From Megachile rotundata (Eukaryota; Arthropoda; Insecta; Hymenoptera; Megachilidae), in the NCBI RefSeq assembly GCF_050947335.1, contig NW_027473317.1:3472001-3536000 (forward strand): DNA of 64,000 bases, in the 5' to 3' direction. The notes under the pieces were generated by a model. That model saw only the letters and a program-made list of their open reading frames with translations. It searched no databases and was not told the DNA's origin. Below are positions 55,037-64,000 of this stretch, one piece after another. A program made the position numbers and the translations under genes. Positions within the stretch are counted from its first letter, which is position 1; each line of letters opens with the position of its first letter.

Positions 55037-55736
55037 GATTTTTGATTGTGATTGTATGATTCTGATTGTATGATTGTGATTGTATGATAGTGATTGTATG
55101 ATTGTTTCTGTATGATTGTGATTGTATGATTGCGATTGTATGCTATGATTGTATGATTGTGATTGTATGTTTGTGATTGTGTGATTGTGATTGTGAGATT
55201 GTGATTGCATGATTTTGATTGTATGATCGTGATTGTATGATCGTGATTGTGAGATTGTGATTGTATGATTGTGATTGTATGATTGTGATTGTATGATTGT
55301 GATTGTATGATAGTAATTGTATGATAGTGATTGTATGATTGTCATTGTGTGATTGTGATTGTATGATAGTGATTGTATGATTGTCATTGTATGATTGTCA
55401 TTGTATGATTGTGATTGCATGATTGTGATCGTATGATTGTGATTCTTTGATTGCGATTGTATTATTGTGATTGTATGATTGTGATTGTATGATTGTGATC
55501 GTATGATTGTGCTCGTATAATTGTGATTGTATGATTGTGATTGTATGATTCTGATTGTATGATTGTGATTGTATGATTGTGGTTGTATGATTGTGATTGT
55601 ATGATCGAGATTGTATGATCGTGATTGTGAGATTGTGATTGTATGATTGTGATTGTTTGATTGTGATTGTATGATGGTCATTGTATGATTGTGATTGTAT
55701 GATTATGATTGTATGATTGTCATTGTATGATTGTGA
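55037..55736 (+). repeat. 1.5 kb tandem duplication, copy 2 (partial)
   Basis: Begins at GATTTTTG (55037), a T-substituted form of the GATTTATG deletion monomer. GTATGTTTG 55165, GTATTATTG 55459, GATCGAG ~55603 and GATGGTCATT 55673 match copy 1. One more 1-bp loss occurs near 55142 (GTATGCTATG). Similarity ends near 55,736. Confidence 0.82.
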
Positions 55737-55766
55737 TTGTGTGATTGTGATTGTATGATTGTGATT

Positions 55767-55930
55767 GCATGATTGTGATTGTATGATAGTAATTGTATGA
55801 TTGTGATCGTATGATTGTGATTGTAGAACTGTGATTGTATGATTGTGATTGTGTAATTGTGATTGTGTGATTGTGATTGTATGATTGTGATTGTATGATT
55901 GTGATCGTATGATTGTGATTGTATAATTGT
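55767..55930 (+). repeat. Gamma cassette 1
   Basis: GCATG, GATAGTAATT, GATCG, GTAGAA (55823), two GTGTG forms, GATCG, GTATAATTG (55921). From GCAT to GTAGAA is 56 bp and from GTAGAA to GTATAATTG is 98 bp, the same in all four copies. This copy has GTAGAACTG and one GTGTAATTG variant. Confidence 0.88.
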
Positions 55931-57224
55931 GATTGTATGATTGTGATTGTATGATTGTGACTGTATGATTGTGATTGTGTTATTGTGATTGTATGATTGT
56001 GATTGTATGAGTGTGATTGTATGATTGTGATTGTATGATTATGATCGTATGATTGTGATTGTAAGATGGTGATTGTGTGATTGCGATTGTATGATTGTGA
56101 CTGTATGATTGTGACTGTATGATTGTGATTGTATGGTTGTCATTGTATGATTGTGATTGAATGATTATGATTGTATGATTGTGATTGTATGATTGTGATT
56201 GTGTGATTGTGATTGTATGATTGCGATTGTATGATTGTGATTGTATGATTGTGATTGTATGATTGTGAGCGTATGATTGTGATTCTTTGATTGCGATTGT
56301 ATGATTGTGATTTTATGATTGTGATTGTATGATTGTGATTGTATGATTGTGATTGTATGATTTTGATTGTATGATTGTGATTGTATGATTGTGATTGTAT
56401 GAATGTGATTGTATGATTGTGATTGTATGATTGTGATTGTATGATTGTGATTGTATGATCGTGATTGTGAGATTGTGATTGTATGATTGTGATTGTATGA
56501 TTGTGATTTATGATTGTGATTGTATGATTGTGATTGTATGATTGTGATCGTATGATTGTAGTTGTATGATTGTGATTGTATGATTGTGATTGTATGATTG
56601 TGATTGTATGATTGTGATTGTATGATTGTGATTGTATGACTGTGTTTGCATGATTGTGATTGTATGACGGTGATTGCGTGATTGTGATTGTATGATTGTG
56701 ATTGTATGATTGTGATTGTATGATTGTGATTGTATGATTGTGATTGTATGATTGTGATTGTATGATTGTGATTGTATGATTGTGATTGTATGATTCTGAT
56801 TGTATGATCGGGATTGTATGATCGTGATTGTGAGATTGTGATTGTATGATTGTGATTGTATGATTGTGATTGTATGATTGTGATTGTATGATTGTGATTG
56901 TATGATTGTGATTGCATGATTGTGATTGTATGATTGTGATTGTATGATTGTGATTTATGATTGTGATTGTATGATTGTGATTGTATGATTGTGATCGTAT
57001 GATTGTAGTTGTATGATTGTGATTGTATGATTGTGATTGTATGATTGTGATTGTATGATTGTGATTGTATGATTGTGATTGTATGATTGTGATTGTATGA
57101 TTGTGATTGTATGATTGTGATTGTATGATTGTGATTGTATGATCGTGATTGTGAGATTGTGATTGTATGATTGTGATTGTATGATTGTGATTGTATGATT
57201 GTGATTGTATGATTGTCATTGTAT

Positions 57225-57625
57225 GATAGTGATTGTATGATTGTGATTGTATGCTTGTCATTGTATGATTGTGATTGTATGATTGTGATCGTATGATTGT
57301 GATTGTATGATTGTGATTGTATGATTGTGATTGTGTGATTGTGATTGTGTGATTGTGATTGTATGATTCTGATTGTATGATTGTGATTGTATGATTGTGA
57401 TTGTATGATCGTGATTGTATGATCGTGATTGTATGATCGTGATTGTGAGATTGTGATTGTATGATTGTGGTTGTATGATTGTGATTGTATGATTGTGATC
57501 GTATGATTGTGATCGTATGATTGTGATTGTATGATTGTGATTGTATGATTGTGTTTGCATGATTGTGATTGTGTGATTGTGATTGCGTGATTGTGACTGT
57601 ATGATTGTGATTGTATGATTGTGAT
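57225..57625 (+). repeat. Displaced 400-bp fragment of the 6.4 kb HOR
   Basis: From GATAGTG through GTATGCTTGTCATT, GATTCTG, three T4C monomers, GTGAG, GTGGTTG, two GATCG, TTTGCATG and GACTG, this matches 50,218-50,618 at a constant 7,007 bp offset. Its minus-frame translation (57258-57560, 100 codons) is the same as at 50251-50553, 43803-44105 and 37438-37740. Both flanks are diverged-zone sequence. Confidence 0.87.
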
Positions 57626-57934
57626 TGTATGATTGCGATCGTATGATTGTGATCGTATAATTGTGATTGTATGATTGTGATTGTATGATTCTGATTGTAT
57701 GATTGTGATTGTATGATTGTGATTGTATGATTGTGATTGTATGATTGTGATTGTATGATCGTGATTGTATGATCGTGATTGTGAGATTGTGATTGTATGA
57801 TTGTGATTGTATGATTGTGATTGTATGATTGTGATTGTATGATTGTCATTGTATGATTGTGATTGTATGATTATGATTGTATGATTGTCATTGTATGATT
57901 GTGATTGTGTGATTGTGATTGTATGATTGTGATT

Positions 57935-58098
57935 GCATGATTGTGATTGTATGATAGTAATTGTATGATTGTGATCGTATGATTGTGATTGTAGAATTGT
58001 GATTGTATGATTGTGATTGTGTGATTGTGATTGTGTGATTGTGATTGTATGATTGTGATTGTATGATTGTGATCGTATGATTGTGATTGTATAATTGT
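57935..58098 (+). repeat. Gamma cassette 2
   Basis: GTAGAATTG at 57991, GTATAATTG at 58089, with 56/98 bp spacing. It lies 2,168 bp after copy 1 (155 monomers less two 1-bp deletions), and the surrounding ~400 bp is also similar. Confidence 0.88.
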
Positions 58099-59799
58099 GA
58101 TTGTATGATTGTGATTGTATGATTGTGATTGTATGATTGTGACTGTACGATTGTGATTGTATGATTGTCATTGTATGATTGTGATTGAATGATTATGATT
58201 GAATGATTGTGATTGTATGATTGTGATTGTGTGATTGTGATTGTATGATTGCGATTGTATGATTGTGATTGTATGATTGCGATTGTATGATTGTGATCGT
58301 ATGATTGTGATTCTTTGATTGCGATTGTATGATCGTGATTTTATGATTGTGATTGTATGATTGTGATTGTATGATTGTGATTGTATGATTGTGATTGTAT
58401 GATTTTGATTGTATGATTGTGATTGTATGATTGTGATTGTATAATTCTGATCGTATGATTGTGATTGTAAGATTGTGATTGTGTGATTGCGATTGTATGA
58501 TTGTGACTGTATGATTGTGATTGTATGATTGTCATTGTATGATTGTGACTGTATGATTGTGATTGTATGGTTGTGATTGTATGGTTGTGATTGTATGATT
58601 GTGATTGTATGATTGCGATTGTATGATTGTGATTGTATGATTGTGATCGTATGATTGCGATCGTATGATTGTGATTGTGTGATTGTGATTGTATGATTGT
58701 GATTGTTTGATTGTGATTGTATGATTGCGATTGTATGATTCTGATTGTATGATTGTGATTGTATGATTGTGATTGTATGATCGTGATTGTATGATCGTGA
58801 TTGTATGATCGTGATTGTGAGATTGTGATTGTATGATTGTGGTTGTATGATTGTGATTGTATGATTGTGATTGTATGATTGTGATTGTATGACTGTGTTT
58901 GCATGATTGTGATTGTATGACGGTGATTGCGTGATTGTGATTGTATGATTGTGATTGTATGATTGTGATTGTATGATTGCGATTGTATGATTGTGATTGA
59001 ATGATTGTGATTGTATGATTGTGATCGTATGATTGTGATCGTATAATTGTGATTGTACGATTGTGATTGTACGATTGTGATTGTATGATTGTGATTGTAT
59101 GATTGTGATTGTATGATCGGGATTGTATGATCGTGATTGTGAGATTGTGATTGTATGATTGTGATTGTATGATTGTGATTGTATGATTGTGATTGTATGA
59201 TTGTGATTGTATGATTGTGATTTATGATTGTGATTGTATGATTGTGATGGTATGATTGTGATCGTATGATTGTGGTTGTATGATTGTGATTGTATGATTG
59301 TGATTGTATGATTGTGATTGTATGATTGTGATTGTATGATCGTGATTGTGAGATTGTGATTGTATGATTGTGATTGTATGATTGTGATTGTATGATTGTG
59401 ATTCTATGATTGTGATTGTATGATTGTGATTGTATGATTGTGATTGAATGATAGTAATTGTATGATACTGATCGTATGATTGTGATTGAATGATTGTGAT
59501 TGTATGATTGTGATTGTATGATTGTGATTGTATGATTGTGATCGTATGATTGTGGTTGTATGATTGTGATTGTATGATTGTGATTGTATGATTGTGATTG
59601 TATGATTGTGATTGTATGATTGTGATTGTATGATAGTGATTGTATGATTGTGATTGTATGATTGTGATTGTATGATTGTGATTGTATGATTGTGATTGTA
59701 TGATTGTGATTGTATGATTGTGATTGTATGATTGTGATTGTGTGATTGTGATTGTATGATTGTGTTTGTATGATTGTGATCGTATGATTGTGATTCTTT

Positions 59800-59855
59800 G
59801 ATTGCGATTGTATGATTGCGATTGTATGATTGCGATTGTATGATTGCGATTGTAT
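59800..59855 (+). repeat. Isolated short GCG run
   Basis: Four GCG monomers directly after GATTCTTT and closed by GATTGGG, the same order as in the full modules but with no GATCG run on either side. It is the only GCG run in the diverged last 10 kb. Confidence 0.85.
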
Positions 59856-60649
59856 GATTGGGATTGTATGATTGTGATTGTATGATTGTGATTGTATGAT
59901 TGTGATTGTATGATTGTGATTGTATGATTGTGATTGTATGATTGTGATTGTATGATTGTGATTGTATGATTGTGATTGTATGATTGTGATTGTATGATTG
60001 TGATTGTATGATTGTGATTGTATGATTGTGATTGTATGATTGTGATTGTATGATTGTGATTGTATGATTGTGATTGTATGATTGTGATTGTATGATTGTC
60101 ATTGTATGATTGTGATTGTATGATTGTGATTGTATGATTGTGATTGCATGATTGTGATTGGATGATTGTGATTGTATGATTGTGATTGTATGATTGTGAT
60201 TGTATGATTGTGATTGTATGATTGTGATTGTATGATTGTGATTGTATGATTGTGATTGTATGATTGTGATTGTGAGATTGTGATTGTATGATTGTGATTG
60301 TATGATTGTGATTGTGAGATTGTGATTGTATGATTGTGATTGTATTATTGTGATTGTATGATTGTGATTGTATGATTGTGATTGTATGATTGTGATCGTA
60401 TGATTGTGATCGTATAATTGTGATCGTATGATTGTGATTGTATGATTCTGATTGTATGATTGTGATTGTATAATTGTGGTTGTATGATGGTGATTGTATG
60501 ATCGTGATTGTATGATCGTGATTGTGAGATTGTGATTGTATGATTGTGATTGTATGATTGTCATTGTATGATTGTGATTGTATGATTATGATTGTATGAT
60601 TGTCATTGTACGGTTGTGATTGTGTGATTGTGATTGTATGATTGTGATT

Positions 60650-60813
60650 GCATGATTGTGATTGTATGATAGTAATTGTATGATTGTGATCGTATGATTG
60701 TGATTGTAGAATTGTGATTGTATGATTGTGATTGTGTGATTGTGATTGTGTGATTGTGATTGTATGATTGTGATGGTATGATTGTGATCGTATGATTGTG
60801 ATTGTATAATTGT
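60650..60813 (+). repeat. Gamma cassette 3
   Basis: GTAGAATTG at 60706, GTATAATTG at 60804, with 56/98 bp spacing. One monomer is GATGG where the others are consensus. Preceded by a GTACGGTTG variant. Confidence 0.88.
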
Positions 60814-61261
60814 GATTGTATGATTGTGATTGTATGATTGTGATTGTATGATTGTGATTGTGTTATTGTGATTGTATGATTGTGATTGTATGATTGTGAT
60901 TGTATGATTGTGATTGTATGGTTGTGATTGTATGATTGTGATTGCATGATTGTGATTGTATGATTGTGATTGTATGATTGTGATTGTATGATTGTGATTG
61001 TATGATTGTGATTGTATGATTATGATTGTATGATTGTGATTGTATGATTGTGATTGTATGATTGTGATTGTGAGATTGTGATTGTATGATTGTGATTGTA
61101 TCATTGTGATTGTATGATTGTGATTGTATGATTGTGATTGTATGATTGTGATTGTATGATTGTGATTGTATGATTGTGATTGTGAGATTGTGGTTGTATG
61201 ATTGTGATTGTGTGATTGTTATTGTATGATTGTGATTGTATGACTGTGATTGTATGATTGT

Positions 61262-61401
61262 GATTCTTTCATTGCGATTGTATGATTGTGATTGTATGAT
61301 TGTGATTGTATGATTGTGATTGTATGATTGTGATTCTTTCATTGCGATTGTATGATTGTGATTGTATGATTGTGATTGTATGATTGTGATTGTATGATTG
61401 T
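61262..61401 (+). repeat. 70-bp tandem duplication
   Basis: GATTCTTTCATTGCG occurs at 61262 and 61332, exactly five monomers apart, with consensus monomers between. Confidence 0.85.
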
Positions 61402-61461
61402 GATTGTATGATTGTGATTGTATGATTGTGATTGTATGATTGTGATTGTATGATTGTGATT

Positions 61462-62000
61462 GTACGATTGTGATTGCATGATTGTGATTTTATGATTGTG
61501 ATTGTATGATTGTGATTGTATGATTGTGATTGTATGATTGTGATTGTATGATTGTGATTGTATGATAGTGATTGTATGATTGTTTCTGTATGATTGTGAT
61601 TGTATGATTGCGATTATATGATTATGATTGTATGATAGTGATTGTATGATTGTGATTGTGTGATTGTGATTGTGAGATTGTGATTGTATGATCGTGATTG
61701 TATGATCGTGATTGTGAGATTGTGATTGTATGATTGTGATTGTATGATTTTGATTGTACGATTGTGATTGCATGATTGTGATTGTATGACTGTGATTGTA
61801 TGATTGTGATTGTATGATTGTGATTGTATGATTGTGATTGTATGATAGTGATTGAATGATTGTTTCTGTATGATTGTGATTGTATGATTGCGATTGTATG
61901 ATTATGATTGTATGATAGTGATTGTATGATTGTGATTGTGTGATTGTGATTGTGAGATTGTGATTGTATGATCGTGATTGTATGATCGTGATTGTGAGAT
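61462..62000 (+). repeat. 280-294 bp tandem duplication of the beta cassette
   Basis: GTACG at 61462 and 61756 (294 bp), GTTTCTG at 61582 and 61862 (280 bp). One monomer was lost inside the second copy. Each copy holds the entire beta cassette with its T4C pair and GTGAG end. Confidence 0.86.
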
Positions 62001-62287
62001 TGTGATTGTATGATTGTGATTGTATGATTGTGATTGTATGATTGTGATTGTATGATTGTGATTGTATGATTGCGATTGTATGATTCTGATTGTATGATTG
62101 TGATTGTATGATCGTGATTGTATGATCGTGATTGTATGATCGTGATTGTGAGATTGTGATTGTATGATTGTGGTTGTATGATTGTGATTGTATGATTGTG
62201 ATCGTATGATTGTGATTGTATGATTGTGATTGTATGATTGTGTTTGCATGATTGTGATTGTGTGATTGTGATTGTATGATTGTGATT

Positions 62288-62451
62288 GCATGATTGTGAT
62301 TGTATGATAGTAATTGTATGATTGTGATCGTATGATTGTGATTGTAGAATTGTGATTGTATGATTGTGATTGTGTGATTGTGATTGTGTGATTGTGATTG
62401 TATGGTTGTGATTGTATGATTGTGATCGTATGATTGTGATTGTATAATTGT
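62288..62451 (+). repeat. Gamma cassette 4
   Basis: GTAGAATTG at 62344, GTATAATTG at 62442, with 56/98 bp spacing, 117 monomers after copy 3. Carries GTATGGTTG in place of GTATGATTG before the second GATCG. Confidence 0.88.
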
Positions 62452-62703
62452 GATTGTATGGTTGTGATTGTATGATTGTGATTGTATGATTGTGGTTGTG
62501 TTATTGTGATTGTATGATTGTGATTGTATGATTGTGATTGTATGATTGTGATTGTATGATTGTGATTGTATGATTGTGATTGTATGATTGTGATCGTATG
62601 ATTGTGATTGCATGATTGTGATTGTATGATTGTGATTGTGTGATTGTGATTGTATGATTGTGATTGTATGATTGTGATTGTATGATTGTGATTGTATGAT
62701 TGT

Positions 62704-62843
62704 GATCGTATGATTGTGATCGTAAGATTGTGATTGTGTGATTGCGGTTGTATGATTGTCATTGTATGATTGTGATCGTATGATTGTGATCGTAAGATTG
62801 TGATTGTGTGATTGCGGTTGTATGATTGTCATTGTATGATTGT
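62704..62843 (+). repeat. 70-bp perfect-looking tandem duplication
   Basis: A five-monomer unit with GATCG, GATCGTAAG, GTGTG, GCGGTTG and GTCATT occurs twice (GTAAG marks 70 bp apart at ~62722 and ~62792) with no difference seen by eye, suggesting a recent event in the otherwise diverged end zone. Confidence 0.87.
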
Positions 62844-64000
62844 GATTGTATGATTGTGATTGTATGATTGTGATTGCATGATTGTGATTGGATGATTGTG
62901 ATTGTATGATTGTGATTGTATGATTGTGATTGTATGATTGTGATTGTATGATTGTGATTGTATGATTATGATTATATGATTGTGATTGTATGATTGTGAT
63001 TGTATGATTGTGATTGTGAGATTGTGATTGTATGATTGTGATTGTATCATTGTGATTGTATGATTGTGATTGTATGATTGTGATTGTATGATTGTGATTG
63101 TATGATTGTGATTGTATGATTGTGATTGTGAGATTGTGGTTGTATGATTGTGATTGTGTGATTGTTATTGTATGATTGTGATTGTATGATTGTGATTGCA
63201 TGATTGTGATTCTTTCATTGCGATTGTATGATTGTGATTGTATGATTGTGATTGTATGATTGTGATTGTATGATTGTGATCGTATGATTGTGGTTGTATA
63301 ATTAAGGTTGTATGATTGTTTCTGTATGATTGTGATTGTATGATTGCGATTGTATGATTGTGATTGTATGATTGTGATTATATGATTGTGATCGTATGAT
63401 TGTGATTCTTTGATTGCGATTGTATGATTGTGATTGTATGATTGTGATTGTATGATTGTGATTGTATGATTGTGATTGTATGATTGTGATTGTATGATTG
63501 TGATTGTATGATTGTGATTGTATGATTGTGATTGTACGATTGTGATTGCATGATTGTGATTGTATGATTGTGATTGTATGATTGTGATTGTATGATTGTG
63601 ATTGTATGATTGTGATCGTATGATAGTGATTGTATGATTGTTTCTGTATGATTGTGATTGTATGATTGCGATTGTATGATTATGATTGTATGATAGTGAT
63701 TGTATGATAGTGATTGTGTGATTGTGATTGTGAGATTGTGATTGTATGATCGTGATTGTATGATCGTGATTGTGAGATTGTGATTGTATGATTGTGATTG
63801 TATGATTGTGATTGTATGATTGTGATTGTATGATTGTGATTGTATGATTGTGATTGTATGATTGTGATTGTATGATTGCGATTGTATGATTCTGATTGTA
63901 TGATTGTGATTGTATGATTGTGATTGTATGATCGTGATTGTATGATCGTGATTGTGAGATTGTGACTGTATGATTGTTGTTGTTTGATTGTGATTGTATG

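Larger units (their letters stand above)
5899..59226 (+). repeat. 13-bp monomer GATTTATG (loss of G11), 34 sites
   Basis: The monomer GATTGTGATTTAT lacks one G. Sites (GATTTATG start): 5899, 7172, 9481, 12266, 15051, 16492, 17919, 18408, 23069, 24832, 27911, 31536, 33075, 34978, 36139, 37104, 37803, 41246, 42099, 42532, 43469, 44168, 45945, 47638, 48547, 48980, 49917, 50616, 52169, 53526, 56505, 56952 and 59219, plus a substituted form at 55037. None occurs before 5,899. Each shifts the 14-bp phase by one. It is nearly the only phase-breaking change in the window, so it arose once and spread by duplication. Confidence 0.92.
963..63307 (+). repeat. ATAATTAAGG landmark, 19 copies
   Basis: Three consecutive heavily altered but still 14-bp monomers: GATTGTGGTTGTAT, AATTAAGGTTGTAT, GATTGTTTCTGTAT. 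The ATAATTAAGG start is at 963, 3133, 5457, 9025, 14609, 16022, 19421, 21297, 24460, 27455, 29778, 32703, 38998, 39110, 45279, 45391, 51503, 51615 and 63298. The triple is always complete and in the same order, so all copies descend from one altered trimer. On the minus strand it supplies TAA stop codons, which is why many open frames end or restart near it. Confidence 0.92.
4307..63780 (+). repeat. Beta cassette, ~230-250 bp, 10 copies
   Basis: Order: TACGATTGTGATTGCA, consensus, GATAGTG, GTTTCTG, GCG monomer, GATTATG, GATAGTG, GTGTG, GTGAG, two T4C monomers, GTGAG. Starts (GTACG) at 4307, 6616, 10562, 11724, 25437, 33680, 35583, 61462, 61756 and 63534. The copies at 6616, 10562 and 11724 share GCACG and TAAGATCG; the others have GCATG and TATGATCG (4307 also has GTATGCTTATG). 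So two subfamilies exist. It is the one cassette found at both ends of the window. Confidence 0.85.
1..64000 (+). repeat. 14-bp satellite array spanning the whole window
   Basis: Consensus monomer GATTGTGATTGTAT repeats head to tail from first to last base. It consists of a GATTGT hexamer followed by GATTGTAT. Marker-to-marker distances are exact multiples of 14 once 1-bp deletions are counted, so the period is kept over tens of kilobases. Consensus GC is 4/14 and the + strand consensus has no C. Variation is mostly point substitution, with recurrent types: T10C (GATCG), T6C (TTGCG), T4C (GATCGTG), T14C (TACGATT), A13G (GTGTG), A13G+T14A (GTGAG), A13C+T14A (GTCAG), G7C (GTCATT), T12C (GCAT), T9C (GACTG), T10G (GATGG), and T4A+G7A (GATAGTAATT). 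The family is not one I recognise. Confidence 0.99.
53796..64000 (+). repeat. Diverged, irregular end of the array
   Basis: Still the same monomer in the same orientation, but the long GATCG runs stop after 53,952, private variants are more common (GTATTATTG, GTGCTCG, GATCGAG, GTAGAATTG, GATCGGG, GTATCATTG), and no multi-kilobase HOR could be traced. Only one alpha-type ATAATTAAGG mark remains (63298), and one short GCG run (59800-59855, 4 monomers). It holds the gamma cassettes, a displaced 6.4 kb HOR piece and several short tandem duplications, listed separately. Confidence 0.85.

Noticed and set aside
59800..59855. A bacterial-type promoter, rho-independent terminator or replication origin iterons
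   Set aside because: The repeats continue unchanged for 64 kb without hairpins, T-runs or adjacent replication genes. Iteron arrays are short and next to rep genes.
1516..63201. Long minus-strand open frames (up to 1,193 codons) as genes for a repetitive protein
   Set aside because: The minus-strand monomer has no stop codon in any frame and three monomers equal 14 codons, so openness is automatic. Starts lie only at variant monomers, the frames overlap one another in different registers with the same peptide, 13-bp monomers break the frame, and there is no non-repeat domain, signal peptide or flanking gene signal.
1..64000. CRISPR array (regular short repeats)
   Set aside because: There are no unique spacers between repeats. 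The 14-bp units abut directly and the variants recur, unlike spacer content. No cas genes are present.
1..64000. Telomere repeat array
   Set aside because: The unit is 14 bp and G-poor for a telomere, with no TTAGGG, TTTAGGG or TTAGG-like run. G appears only singly in the consensus, so it lacks the G-triplets needed for G-quadruplexes.
1..64000. Naming the species or a known satellite family from the monomer
   Set aside because: I do not recognise GATTGTGATTGTAT as a named satellite. A search of repeat databases and genome assemblies with the 42-bp trimer would be decisive; a hit in one lineage would identify it.

Overview
The whole 64 kb window is one uninterrupted head-to-tail tandem array of a 14-bp monomer, consensus GATTGTGATTGTAT on the + strand (about 4,570 copies). 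I see no gene, RNA gene, mobile element, CRISPR array, or stretch of ordinary single-copy DNA, and neither edge of the array lies inside the window. The monomer is itself a nested repeat (GATTGT + GATTGTAT). It never inverts: no AATCACAATC-type stretch occurs on the + strand. An array this large with layered higher-order repeats (HORs) points to eukaryotic satellite DNA, such as heterochromatin, subtelomere or pericentromere. The species cannot be told from the sequence. No TTAGGG-type telomere repeat or CENP-B-box-like sequence was noticed.

Monomer numbering used below: G1 A2 T3 T4 G5 T6 G7 A8 T9 T10 G11 T12 A13 T14. Marked monomer variants recur in a fixed order and show several layers of duplication. 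Positions 1-4,217 hold two copies of a ~2.17 kb HOR. Positions 6,130-9,795 and 11,200-15,365 are two copies of a 3.7-4.2 kb block, with a ~1.1 kb tandem duplication (9,830-12,060) overlapping the second. Positions 20,215-28,681 and 28,682-34,890 form an ~8.47 kb HOR whose second copy is truncated. Positions 36,139-53,795 hold three copies of a ~6.4 kb HOR, the third internally deleted. From ~53,800 to the end the array is more diverged and less regular, with its own cassette, a displaced 400-bp piece of the 6.4 kb HOR, and short local duplications. Copies of a HOR differ mainly by whole numbers of monomers.

Superimposed are compact clusters of CpG-bearing monomers: T10-to-C runs (GATCG), T6-to-C runs (TTGCG), and T4-to-C pairs. 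The consensus monomer has no CpG and no C on the + strand, so these clusters are discrete CpG islands in a CpG-free background. They form a composite module in fixed order (GATCG run, GATGG, GATTCTTT, GCG run, GATCG run), and the run lengths vary between copies.

Long minus-strand open frames (up to 1,193 codons) cover most of the window. They are a property of the monomer: its minus strand has no stop codon in any frame, and three monomers equal exactly 14 codons, so every frame reads the same 14-residue peptide repeat. I annotate none of them as genes. HOR and duplication boundaries were read by eye from marker variants and are good to roughly one to a few monomers. Marker positions given to the base were counted from the sequence.
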